DNA of 5,853 nucleotides from an uncultured Clostridia bacterium (GTDB taxonomy: Bacteria > Bacillota_A > Clostridia > Oscillospirales > Oscillospiraceae): the NCBI GenBank assembly GCA_946059285.1, contig CAMGMW010000081.1:1-5853 (forward strand). Reading direction: 5' to 3'. Numbering within the stretch: position 1 is the first letter of the stretch; each line of letters opens with the position of its first letter. Positions 1-5,669 of the stretch are shown in pieces. Below the pieces are notes generated by a model. The model did not search any database. It was not told where the DNA came from and worked only from the letters and a program-made list of their open reading frames with translations. The translations under genes were made by a program, and so were the position numbers.

Positions 1-22
1 CTGTGTTGGAGATTCATATGGT

Positions 23-46
23 TTGTTTATGGAAATGTGATAGAAT
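23..46 (+). promoter_or_regulatory. Possible extended -10 promoter for the Asp23-family gene
   Basis: TAGAAT at 41-46 differs from TATAAT by one base and is directly preceded by TGA at 38-40, which gives the TGn extension of an extended -10 promoter. No good -35 box lies 16-18 bases upstream. A TTGTTT at 23-28 is too close, with a 12-base spacer. Transcription would begin near 53, leaving a leader of about 40 bases. The region is A/T-rich, so a chance match is possible. Confidence 0.35.
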
Positions 47-76
47 AGAAATTAAGTATGAAGCTCTTGCACGACA

Positions 77-83
77 GAAAGGA
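77..83 (+). promoter_or_regulatory. Ribosome binding site fixing the Asp23-family start
   Basis: GAAAGGA lies 10 bases before the ATG at 94. The in-frame ATG at 58 has no purine-rich site in front of it and would add 12 residues unlike the family. The start at 94 is therefore preferred. Confidence 0.6.
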
Positions 84-93
84 TGATCTACCT

Positions 94-474
94 ATGGCAG
101 AAACGAAAGACTACATTGTTCAGCCGTTGGAAGGCGGAAATATTATGATTGCCGAGGATGTGGTGGCAACCATTGCGGCGCTCGCCGTTCGTGACGTGGA
201 CGGTGTCTACGGACTGAGCGCAACACCGATTCTTGACATCTCCAGTCTGCTTGGGAAAAAGAACTTGAAAAATGGCATCCGCGTCAAGCTGAACGGGGAT
301 GAAATGGAAATCTCCTGCAATCTGGTTGTGAAGATGGGCGTAGCGGTCATGAGCGTTGCCAAGGCGGTGCAGGACGGGATCATAGAGGAAGTCACCTCCA
401 TTACAGGCGTGCGTCCGACGAAGGTGAATATCAACGTCTGCGGTATTGCAGTCCCGAAAACGACACAGAAATAA
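94..474 (+). CDS. Asp23/Gls24 family envelope stress response protein (YqhY-like)
   Basis: The product is 126 residues, a normal size for a single-domain Asp23/Gls24 protein. The family core is visible: an early strand with an IAEDVVATIAALAV helix (about residues 19-32), then DVDGVYGL (34-41), a central GIRVKLNGDEMEISCNLVVK strand pair (61-80), a long helix containing VAKAVQDGIIEEV (88-100), and the closing VNINVCGIAV strand (111-120). There is no signal peptide or membrane segment, so it should be cytoplasmic. Members of this family are linked to envelope stress. The paralog beside nusB in Bacillus subtilis (yqhY) is tied genetically to the acetyl-CoA carboxylase operon, and the position just ahead of nusB here suggests the same ortholog group, which is inference. 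A terminator follows, so it is transcribed separately from nusB. An upstream in-frame ATG at 58 exists but lacks a ribosome binding site. Confidence 0.9.
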   Translation: MAETKDYIVQPLEGGNIMIAEDVVATIAALAVRDVDGVYGLSATPILDISSLLGKKNLKNGIRVKLNGDEMEISCNLVVKMGVAVMSVAKAVQDGIIEEVTSITGVRPTKVNINVCGIAVPKTTQK

Positions 475-480
475 TTTTAC

Positions 481-508
481 GGGGTGCTGCAAAGCACCCC
501 CATTTTAT
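481..508 (+). terminator. Rho-independent terminator after the Asp23-family gene
   Basis: GGGGTGCT (481-488) and AGCACCCC (493-500) form a perfect 8-bp GC-rich stem closed by a GCAA tetraloop, which is of the stable GNRA type. CATTTTAT follows as a short T-rich tract. It begins 6 bases after the stop codon and should end transcription before nusB. Confidence 0.85.
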
Positions 509-572
509 ACTGGTTCTTGATAAAAAGAAGATTTATATAGCGCCGCAGGCGCGTCAAGAACTTATAAGACAG

Positions 573-597
573 CTTTTGCGGCGGTCTGCCGCAAAAG
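573..597. repeat. Perfect 10-bp hairpin at the centre of the palindromic element
   Basis: CTTTTGCGGC and GCCGCAAAAG flank the 5-base loop GGTCT. With a GC-rich top and A/T base, the stem lies at the symmetry centre of the larger 513-651 element and would form the tip of its folded structure. Read on the + strand it is followed by GGGC rather than a T tract, so it is not a standard terminator. Confidence 0.7.
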
Positions 598-618
598 GGC
601 GACGCAAACTGCGGCGCC

Positions 619-651
619 TTTCTGATAAAAATGAAAGATTTTTATCAGAAA
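619..651. repeat. Perfect 14-bp hairpin just upstream of nusB
   Basis: TTTCTGATAAAAAT (619-632) and ATTTTTATCAGAAA (638-651) are exact reverse complements around a 5-base GAAAG loop. The hairpin ends 15 bases before the nusB ribosome binding site. An ATG at 631 sits inside the stem and is not used as a start. The stem is A/T-rich and has no T tract of terminator type. It forms the right end of the 513-651 element. Confidence 0.75.
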
Positions 652-666
652 ATAGTATTACATACC

Positions 667-672
667 GAGGAG
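667..672 (+). promoter_or_regulatory. Ribosome binding site fixing the nusB start
   Basis: GAGGAG lies 6 bases before the ATG at 679. This selects 679 over the in-frame ATG at 631, which lies in a hairpin stem and has no ribosome binding site. Confidence 0.85.
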
Positions 673-678
673 AACAGT

Positions 679-1143
679 ATGACACGCTCAAATGCCAGAG
701 AACTTGCCGCGCACCTGATTTATCAGATGGATTATACGGGAGAAAGTCCGGAGCAGACGCTTCAGCTTCGTCTGAATCAGGAATATTATGACGGGCTTGC
801 CTCTGAAAATGATATCTATGCCGAGCATCCGAGCAAAAAACAGCTTGGGTACATCCGTTCCTGTGTTGAGGGTGTGTCAGCGCACAGCGAGGAACTGGAT
901 GCACTGATTGCAAAATACTCGATCGGCTGGAATTTGCACCGTATCTCCCGCCTGACCAAGTCTGCCATGCGCCTTGCGATTTTTGAGATGTACTATGTAG
1001 AGGACGTACCTGTAGGCGTCGCTATCAACGAATGTGTGGAGCTGACGCGGAAATATGAAGAGGAGGAAGTTGTCTCCTTTGTCAATGGGATTTTGGGCGC
1101 AGTCGCTCGTGGAATGCGGAAACAGCCGACGGAGGAAGCATAA
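679..1143 (+). CDS. nusB: Transcription antitermination factor NusB
   Basis: NusB binds boxA RNA together with NusE (ribosomal protein S10) and helps RNA polymerase read through rRNA operons. The 154-residue product is all-helical in pattern and of normal length. The N-terminus SNARELAAHLIYQMDY (4-19) is the usual arginine-containing first helix. The C-terminal half carries the family signature: W84 followed by LHRISRLTKSAMRLAIFEMYY (86-106), VPVGVAINECVELTRKY (110-126) and FVNGILGAVAR (134-144). It is the first gene of a compact operon. Its TAA stop overlaps the next ATG by one base. It is separated from the Asp23-family gene by a terminator and the palindromic element, so it must have its own promoter, which I could not place with confidence. 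Confidence 0.95.
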   Translation: MTRSNARELAAHLIYQMDYTGESPEQTLQLRLNQEYYDGLASENDIYAEHPSKKQLGYIRSCVEGVSAHSEELDALIAKYSIGWNLHRISRLTKSAMRLAIFEMYYVEDVPVGVAINECVELTRKYEEEEVVSFVNGILGAVARGMRKQPTEEA

Positions 1144-2072
1144 TGGTTCTTAGCTTTGATACCAGTAATTACACAACCTCTGTCGCTGCTTTTGACGGCA
1201 CGATTGCAAGGAATGTCTCAAAACTGCTGGATGTGGAGCAGGGGAGCCTCGGTCTCCGCCAAAGTGAAGCTTTGTTCGCGCATGTAAAACGCCTGCCGGA
1301 ATTGACCGACAGGCTGTTTTCGGATATTGGCAAGGTTCCGCTTGAAGCAATCGGTGTCAGCACACGACCGCGTGCCGTGGAGGGGTCCTATATGCCTTGC
1401 TTTTTAGCGGGTACGTCTCAGGCCCGTGTGCTCGCAGCGGCATTGCAAATTCCGGTCTATTCCTTCTCTCATCAGCAGGGGCATATCGCCGCGTCGCTCT
1501 GGTCATCGGGGCATATGGAGCTGATGGACAAGCCGCATTTGGCGTGGCACCTGTCCGGTGGTACGACAGAGTTATTGTATGTCTCACCGGAAGGCGTCAG
1601 TGTGCATGCTGAAAGGATCGGCGGCACGACGGATATTTCCGCCGGTCAGTTGATTGACCGCACAGGCAAGCTGCTGTCCCTGCCATTCCCCGCAGGAAAG
1701 CAGATTGACGCGATGAGCCGCGATGCGCTACGGGATGACACCTTCCGCGTGAAGGTGAACGGATCAGAGTTTTCTCTATCCGGTGTGCAGAACAAGGTAC
1801 AGGAATATCACACAAAATATGCGCTACCGGAGGAGACGGCTGCTTTTGCACTGAGGTGTCTGATTGGCGCGATTCTGACGGCAACGGAAAACGCCCTGCA
1901 GACGTACTCTGACTGTCAGGTGGTTTTTGCGGGAGGGGTTGCTTCCAACCAAATGCTCCGCGAAAAAGCAAGCGCATTGCCCGCAATTTTTTGTGATCCT
2001 CAGTTTTCAACGGATAATGCGCTGGGAACCGCAGTACTGGCTTGGAGGACGCATCATGCAGCAGATTTATGA
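1143..2072 (+). CDS. Kae1/TsaD-like paralog (peptidase M22 family, ASKHA fold)
   Basis: The 309-residue product belongs to the Kae1/TsaD family (formerly peptidase M22), but it is divergent and a little shorter than canonical TsaD (about 340). Visible motifs are the N-terminal phosphate loop LSFDTSNYTTSVA (3-15, in place of the usual GIETSCDET), the metal-binding H110-x3-H114 (HQQGH), the nucleotide loop LSGGTTELLYV (137-147), TDISAGQLIDRTGKLLSLPFP (163-183), FSLSG (210-214), AGGVASN (263-269), and a TDNALG motif (290-295) whose D291 matches the third metal ligand. The ligands kept suggest an active metal and ATP site. Canonical TsaD makes the t6A modification of tRNA. Whether this paralog does is unknown, and a separate tsaD elsewhere in the genome is likely. 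It starts with GGAGG 7 bases upstream and is coupled to nusB by TAATG. It holds the place that folD has in Bacillus subtilis. Confidence 0.85.
   Translation: MVLSFDTSNYTTSVAAFDGTIARNVSKLLDVEQGSLGLRQSEALFAHVKRLPELTDRLFSDIGKVPLEAIGVSTRPRAVEGSYMPCFLAGTSQARVLAAALQIPVYSFSHQQGHIAASLWSSGHMELMDKPHLAWHLSGGTTELLYVSPEGVSVHAERIGGTTDISAGQLIDRTGKLLSLPFPAGKQIDAMSRDALRDDTFRVKVNGSEFSLSGVQNKVQEYHTKYALPEETAAFALRCLIGAILTATENALQTYSDCQVVFAGGVASNQMLREKASALPAIFCDPQFSTDNALGTAVLAWRTHHAADL
2044..2048 (+). promoter_or_regulatory. Ribosome binding site fixing the xseA start
   Basis: GGAGG lies 7 bases before the ATG at 2056, inside the end of the Kae1-like gene. It selects 2056 rather than the in-frame ATG at 1927, whose extra 43 residues look nothing like an exonuclease VII N-terminus. 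Confidence 0.9.
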
Positions 2073-3255
2073 GGTTTCGCAAATCAACGAATATCTGAAG
2101 TGCCGTTTTGACGACGATCCGTTTTTAAACGAACTCCTGATTCGGGGGGAAATCAGTAACTATAAGTTGTATCCCTCCGGGCATCACTATTTCACTTTAA
2201 AGGATGCGCAGGGAGCATTGCGCTGTGTGATGTTTCGCGGAAACGCTTTCCGTCTCCGTTTTCGTCCCGAAAACGGGATGAAGGTGATTGCGGGAGGAAA
2301 AATCACGGTTTTTCCTCGCGACGGCGCCTATCAGCTTTATTGCACTGACCTGACACCAGACGGTGTGGGAGATTTGCATGTCGCATTTGAACAGTTGAAG
2401 CAAAAGCTACACGCGCAGGGACTGTTCGCCCCGGAGCGAAAGCAGCCGATTCCGCGCTTTCCGCACCGGATCGCCATTATTACTTCTTCCGCCGGTGCAG
2501 CGCTGCGAGATATGCTTCGCATCTTACGAAAACGCTATCCGTTGACAGAGGTAAAACTTTTAGCGGTGCGGGTACAGGGAGCGGAGGCTCCTGCGGAGAT
2601 TGCGGCGGCGATCCGCTATGCGAACCGGTTTCATGTGGCGGATCTGATCATCACCGGGCGCGGCGGAGGATCCATTGAGGATTTATGGGCATTTAATGAA
2701 GAGATTGTTGCGAGAGCAATCGCGGATTCTGAGATTCCGGTGATTTCCGCCGTTGGACATGAACCGGATGTGACAATTTCCGATTTCGTGGCCGATCTGC
2801 GGGCGGCGACGCCCTCCAATGCGGCGGAGCTAGCCGTGCCGGATCAGATGGAGCTGCGGCAGACTCTGCAAGCACGACAGACGTTGCTTTTGACGCTGCT
2901 GACCAAACGACTGAAAACGGATCGGCAACGAGTACGGACACTTTCTGAGTCCAGAAGTCTGAAAAACCCGATCAATTATATCAACGACCGCCGTTTGCTG
3001 CTGGATTATACACAGCGCAGGCTGGCAGGCGCATCCCAGAGCCTTTTAAGCAGACAGCGGGAACGTTTTGTTCGCCTGACTGCAAAGCTGGATGCCATGA
3101 GCCCGCTCAAAGTGCTGGGACGCGGCTACAGCATGGCGTTGAATCAGGAAAAAGTTCTGGTCAAAAGCATTCGGCAGCTTCAAAGCGGTGAGCCATTGAC
3201 AGTAGTCTTTGCCGATGGCAAAGCGGTGACAAAGGTGGAGGAAATTATAGAATGA
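2056..3255 (+). CDS. xseA: Exodeoxyribonuclease VII large subunit
   Basis: XseA is the catalytic subunit of exonuclease VII, which degrades single-stranded DNA to oligonucleotides and works with several XseB copies. The product is 399 residues, close to the usual 400-450. An N-terminal OB-fold covers about residues 1-100, with VSQINEYLKCRF (7-18), GEISNYKLYPSGHHYFTLKD (31-50) and GKITVFPRDGAYQLY (81-95). The catalytic domain has RIAIITSSAGAALRDML (138-154), the hallmark GRGGGSIEDLWAFNEE (201-216), and SAVGHEPDVTISDFVADLRA followed by ATPSNAAELAVP (231-262). An arginine- and leucine-rich helical stretch follows (about 265-345), and then the conserved tail MSPLKVLGRGYSM (348-360). It overlaps the preceding gene by 17 bases and xseB by 4, which suggests translational coupling. 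No key motif is missing. Confidence 0.97.
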   Translation: MQQIYEVSQINEYLKCRFDDDPFLNELLIRGEISNYKLYPSGHHYFTLKDAQGALRCVMFRGNAFRLRFRPENGMKVIAGGKITVFPRDGAYQLYCTDLTPDGVGDLHVAFEQLKQKLHAQGLFAPERKQPIPRFPHRIAIITSSAGAALRDMLRILRKRYPLTEVKLLAVRVQGAEAPAEIAAAIRYANRFHVADLIITGRGGGSIEDLWAFNEEIVARAIADSEIPVISAVGHEPDVTISDFVADLRAATPSNAAELAVPDQMELRQTLQARQTLLLTLLTKRLKTDRQRVRTLSESRSLKNPINYINDRRLLLDYTQRRLAGASQSLLSRQRERFVRLTAKLDAMSPLKVLGRGYSMALNQEKVLVKSIRQLQSGEPLTVVFADGKAVTKVEEIIE

Positions 3256-3485
3256 AACAGGAATCGCTGACATTTGAACAGTCATTGACACGATTGGATG
3301 AGATCGTTCGCCACATGGAAAAGGGCGACGTCCCGCTGGAGGAAGCGCTTTCTCTGTTTGAGGAAGGCACCAAGCTGGTCGGCGTATGCAATCAGCTTTT
3401 GGATGAGGCGGAGCTAAAGGTCGTCCGACTGACCAAGGGTGCGGACGGGACGCCGCAGGAAACGGAGTTTACAGATGAACTTTGA
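3252..3485 (+). CDS. xseB: Exodeoxyribonuclease VII small subunit
   Basis: XseB is the small non-catalytic subunit that assembles along XseA to make active exonuclease VII. The 77-residue length is typical. The family pattern is clear: LTFEQSLTRLDEIVRHMEKG (6-25), then DVPLEEALSLFEEGTKLV (26-43) and a second helix ending in LLDEAELKV (49-57). These form the usual antiparallel helical hairpin. The ATG overlaps the xseA stop as ATGA, with GGAGG 10 bases upstream, so the two subunits are probably made in coupled fashion. Its 3' end overlaps the ispA start by 11 bases. Confidence 0.95.
   Translation: MKQESLTFEQSLTRLDEIVRHMEKGDVPLEEALSLFEEGTKLVGVCNQLLDEAELKVVRLTKGADGTPQETEFTDEL
3464..3467 (+). 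promoter_or_regulatory. Ribosome binding site fixing the ispA start
   Basis: GGAG lies 7 bases before the ATG at 3475, inside the end of xseB. It favours 3475 over the in-frame ATG at 3439, which would add 12 highly basic residues and enlarge the overlap with xseB to 47 bases. Confidence 0.75.
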
Positions 3486-4344
3486 AATAAAAATGCGCCA
3501 TTATACGGACCTGATCGAGGGCTATCTGCAAAATTGCTTCCTGAATAAGGATGCACCGCAGGCAATCCTGTTTGAGGCAATGCGTTACAGCCTTTTGGCA
3601 GGAGGCAAACGAATCCGACCGACCCTGACACAGGCTTTCTGTGAGCTTTGCGGCGGGAATGCGGAGGAGGCACTTCCTTTTGCGGCAGCGGTGGAGATGG
3701 TGCATACCTATAGCCTGATTCATGATGATCTGCCCTGTATGGATAACGACGACTATCGCCGCGGCAGGCTGACCAATCATCGTGTTTACGGTGAGGCAAC
3801 GGCTGTTTTGGCAGGTGATGCGCTTTTGACCGCTGCGTTTGGCTACATTGCTTCCGCACGGTTGCCGGCAGAACGGAGGATTGCGGCGGTTCGTGTGCTG
3901 TCTGTCTGCGCCGGAGAGCTTGGTATGGTTGGCGGACAGGTGTTGGATATGGGATCGGAGGAGCGTGAGTGTACGCCGGAGGAAGTGTATGCGATTCAGT
4001 CCCGCAAGACAGGTGCTTTGATCGCCGCAGCATGTCAGCTTGGTGTGATTGCTGCCGGAGGAACGCATGAACAGCAGAATGCAGCAGCGGAATATGCCGA
4101 TGCGCTGGGGCTTGCGTTCCAGATCGAAGATGATATTCTTGATGTGGTCGGTGACGCGGAAAAGCTGGGAAAAGCAACTGGTATGGACAACAAAAAGAAT
4201 ACCTTTGTCCGGCTGTTCGGCGTGGAACGCTGCCGCGAGCTGGTATCTGAGGAAACACAAAAGGCGATTGACTCGTTAGATGTATTTGAAAATGTTGAGT
4301 TTTTAGTTGCGCTTGCGGAGAAACTGGCTGTGAGAGAGCATTAA
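3475..4344 (+). CDS. ispA: Farnesyl diphosphate synthase (IspA-type polyprenyl synthetase)
   Basis: This enzyme condenses isopentenyl diphosphate with dimethylallyl and then geranyl diphosphate, giving the C15 precursor of undecaprenyl carrier lipid and quinones. The 289-residue product has the isopentenyl diphosphate-binding GGKRIRP (43-49), the first aspartate-rich motif DDLPCMDND (84-92, the bacterial DDxxxxD form), the RRGRLTNH segment after it (95-102), GGQVLDM (153-159), KTG (178-180), and the second aspartate-rich motif DDILD (219-223) within FQIEDDILD. Y79, five residues before the first motif, is the aromatic size gate expected for a C15 product, so farnesyl is more likely than geranylgeranyl, though product length is inference. 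It overlaps xseB by 11 bases and appears to be the last gene of the nusB operon. The dxs gene that often follows is absent. Confidence 0.95.
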   Translation: MNFEIKMRHYTDLIEGYLQNCFLNKDAPQAILFEAMRYSLLAGGKRIRPTLTQAFCELCGGNAEEALPFAAAVEMVHTYSLIHDDLPCMDNDDYRRGRLTNHRVYGEATAVLAGDALLTAAFGYIASARLPAERRIAAVRVLSVCAGELGMVGGQVLDMGSEERECTPEEVYAIQSRKTGALIAAACQLGVIAAGGTHEQQNAAAEYADALGLAFQIEDDILDVVGDAEKLGKATGMDNKKNTFVRLFGVERCRELVSEETQKAIDSLDVFENVEFLVALAEKLAVREH

Positions 4345-4403
4345 CCAAAACCGTAGACATATGGACTTGCCGCTTCCGAATAGAGTGATTCGGGGGTGGT
4401 GTC

Positions 4404-5096
4404 ATGCTGGGAGCAGCAGTCTGGCTGATGCTGAGCAGCATTTTGTACTCATTACGTCTGTCCAATGGAAGCGGTTCTTTTCCAAAGCCCTTGAGTGCGA
4501 AGGAAGAACAGCATTACTTAGCACTGGCGGCACAGGGGGATAATGACGCGAGGAATATTCTGATCGAGCGCAACCTTCGCCTGGTGGCACACATCATGAA
4601 AAAGTATTACACGCAAACGGCGGATCAGGAGGATCTGATTTCAATCGGCACGATCGGTCTGATCAAGGGCATTTCAACCTTTGACGCCACAAAAGGGGCA
4701 AGACTGGCGACATATGCCGCCCGCTGCGTGGAGAACGAGATCCTCATGCATTTTCGGGGACAAAAAAAGAGCGCGACCGATGTTTCTCTCTCGGATTTGA
4801 TCGAGACGGGAAAAGACGGAAACGCACTTTCGCTGATGGATGTGCTATGCTCTGATGACGATCTGTTTGAGCAGATGTCGGATAAAGAGATTTACAGTCG
4901 CCTGTATGAAAAAATTGATACCTGTCTGACACCACGCGAGCGAAAAATCATCACTTTGCGTTACGGAATTGGAAATCACCGTCCGCTGACGCAGAGAGAG
5001 ATTGCAGCGCAATGCGGCATCAGCCGCAGTTATGTCAGCAGGATCGAGAAAAAGGCACTGCAAAAGCTGGAAAAAGCATTAGAAAAAGAGAAGTAA
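4404..5096 (+). CDS. sigK: RNA polymerase sporulation sigma factor, pro-sigma-K
   Basis: SigK directs late mother-cell transcription during sporulation (coat and cortex maturation). The 230-residue product starts with a short hydrophobic segment (about 3-19, AAVWLMLSSILYSLRLS) ahead of FPKPLS (26-31), matching the layout and length of the Bacillus subtilis pro-sequence that SpoIVFB removes at the membrane. Region 2 is intact: NILIERNLRLVAHIMKKY (51-68), EDLISIGTIGLIKGISTFD (76-94), LATYAARCVENEILMHFR (101-118). SigK-type DVSLSDLIETGKDGN follows (126-140), and region 4 has TPRERKIITLRYGIG (176-190) and the TQREIAAQCGISRSYVSRIE helix-turn-helix (196-215). SigE is the close alternative, but VAHIMKK, the DVSLSD segment and SRSYVSRIEKKAL fit SigK better. 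GGGGGTGG at 4392-4399 is the ribosome binding site. There is no skin-type insertion. A weak SigE-like promoter match lies upstream. Confidence 0.92.
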   Translation: MLGAAVWLMLSSILYSLRLSNGSGSFPKPLSAKEEQHYLALAAQGDNDARNILIERNLRLVAHIMKKYYTQTADQEDLISIGTIGLIKGISTFDATKGARLATYAARCVENEILMHFRGQKKSATDVSLSDLIETGKDGNALSLMDVLCSDDDLFEQMSDKEIYSRLYEKIDTCLTPRERKIITLRYGIGNHRPLTQREIAAQCGISRSYVSRIEKKALQKLEKALEKEK

Positions 5097-5108
5097 GAGG
5101 CAAGAATT

Positions 5109-5669
5109 ATGCATCCGTGGAAGCACTTTCAGACAATCACAAAGCACCGATGGCTGGTACGGAAATACTGCTTTCAGGTGGGACTGTACTGGCGTGGGCT
5201 GACGCACGACCTTTCCAAATACGCCCCGTCTGAATTCTGGACCGGCGCGAAGTATTATCAGGGAACGAGAAGCCCGAATTCCGAGGAGCGGGAGCGGATC
5301 GGATATTCCACGGCTTGGATGCATCACAAGGGCAGGAATCGGCATCATTATGAATACTGGACGGACTTAAATCTGGAAACAAAGCGATACGCACCGGTGC
5401 CGATGCCGCGGGTTTATTTTGTCGAGATGGTCATGGACAGAATCGCTGCCTGTAAGGTTTACCACGGAAAGGATTACAAAGACGGTGACGCCTTGGCATA
5501 TTTTGAACATGCGATGGAGGCGCGGGAATCCACAATGATGCATCCGCAGACGAGGCGTGAATTGACGTTTATCTTGACAATGCTTCGAGATCGGGGAGAA
5601 AAAGAGACGTTCCGATTTATCAAAGAAGTGATTTTGAAAGGTCTGCCTTTTGCAGAAGACCCCGACTGA
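5109..5669 (+). CDS. DUF5662-like conserved protein with HD-like histidine pattern
   Basis: The 186-residue soluble protein resembles the DUF5662 family, whose function I do not know. The recognisable core is WRGLTHDLSKYAPSEF (28-43), GAKYYQGTRSPNSEER (46-61), then GYSTAWMHHKGRNRHHYEYW (65-84) and a later D110 in FVEMVMDRIAACK (104-116). H6 or H13, the H33-D34 pair, H72/H73, H79/H80 and D110 recall the metal-ligand order of HD-domain phosphohydrolases. A metal-dependent hydrolase is therefore a possible but untested reading. There is no signal peptide or membrane segment. It begins 12 bases after sigK with AGAGG 8 bases before the ATG and no promoter or terminator between, so it is probably cotranscribed with sigK. 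That raises the possibility of a mother-cell role. A terminator overlaps its stop codon. Confidence 0.85.
   Translation: MHPWKHFQTITKHRWLVRKYCFQVGLYWRGLTHDLSKYAPSEFWTGAKYYQGTRSPNSEERERIGYSTAWMHHKGRNRHHYEYWTDLNLETKRYAPVPMPRVYFVEMVMDRIAACKVYHGKDYKDGDALAYFEHAMEARESTMMHPQTRRELTFILTMLRDRGEKETFRFIKEVILKGLPFAEDPD

Larger units (their letters stand above)
513..651. repeat. 139-bp imperfect inverted-repeat element (MITE-like or structured RNA)
   Basis: Nearly the whole gap between the terminator and nusB is one large imperfect inverted repeat centred near 585. The parts pair as follows. TTCTTGATAAAAA (514-526) matches the reverse complement of TTTTTATCAGAA (639-650) apart from one T. GCGCCGCAG (540-548) pairs exactly with CTGCGGCGC (609-617). 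GCGTC (551-555) pairs with GACGC (601-605). CTTTTGCGGC (573-582) pairs exactly with GCCGCAAAAG (588-597) at the tip. Local alternatives also exist: GTTCTTGA (513-520) with TCAAGAAC (554-561), enclosing GCGCC-GCA-GGCGC (540-552), and a perfect 14-bp hairpin at 619-651. No coding frame is convincing. A short interspersed palindromic repeat, or a structured nusB leader, would both fit. I see no clear target-site duplication. Confidence 0.6.

Noticed and set aside
573..600. Hairpin 573-597 as a rho-independent terminator
   Set aside because: No T tract follows on the + strand. A true terminator already lies at 481-508.
631..678. Upstream in-frame ATG for nusB at 631
   Set aside because: It lies inside a perfect hairpin stem with no ribosome binding site, whereas 679 has GAGGAG at ideal spacing and gives the family N-terminus.
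576..791. 71-codon + strand open frame across the palindromic element and the nusB start
   Set aside because: It overlaps nusB in another frame, has no ribosome binding site, and its sequence simply reads through inverted repeats.
1927..2055. 43-residue N-terminal extension of xseA
   Set aside because: It overlaps conserved coding sequence of the Kae1-like gene, and the residues do not resemble XseA. GGAGG supports the start at 2056.
3469..4260. Second reverse-strand open frame of 263 codons opposite ispA
   Set aside because: Its composition is biased, it shows no family motif, and it is fully explained as an antisense shadow of ispA codons.
3392..4465. Long reverse-strand open frame of 357 codons across xseB, ispA and the sigK start
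   Set aside because: It is rich in H, P, R, Q and S, the usual look of an antisense shadow. It has no recognisable domain and lies opposite clearly conserved ispA.
5640..5661. GGTCTGC...GCAGAAGACC inverted repeat at the end of the DUF5662-like gene
   Set aside because: It needs a 3-base bulge, lies within coding sequence, and has no following T tract. The hairpin at 5660-5686 explains termination better.
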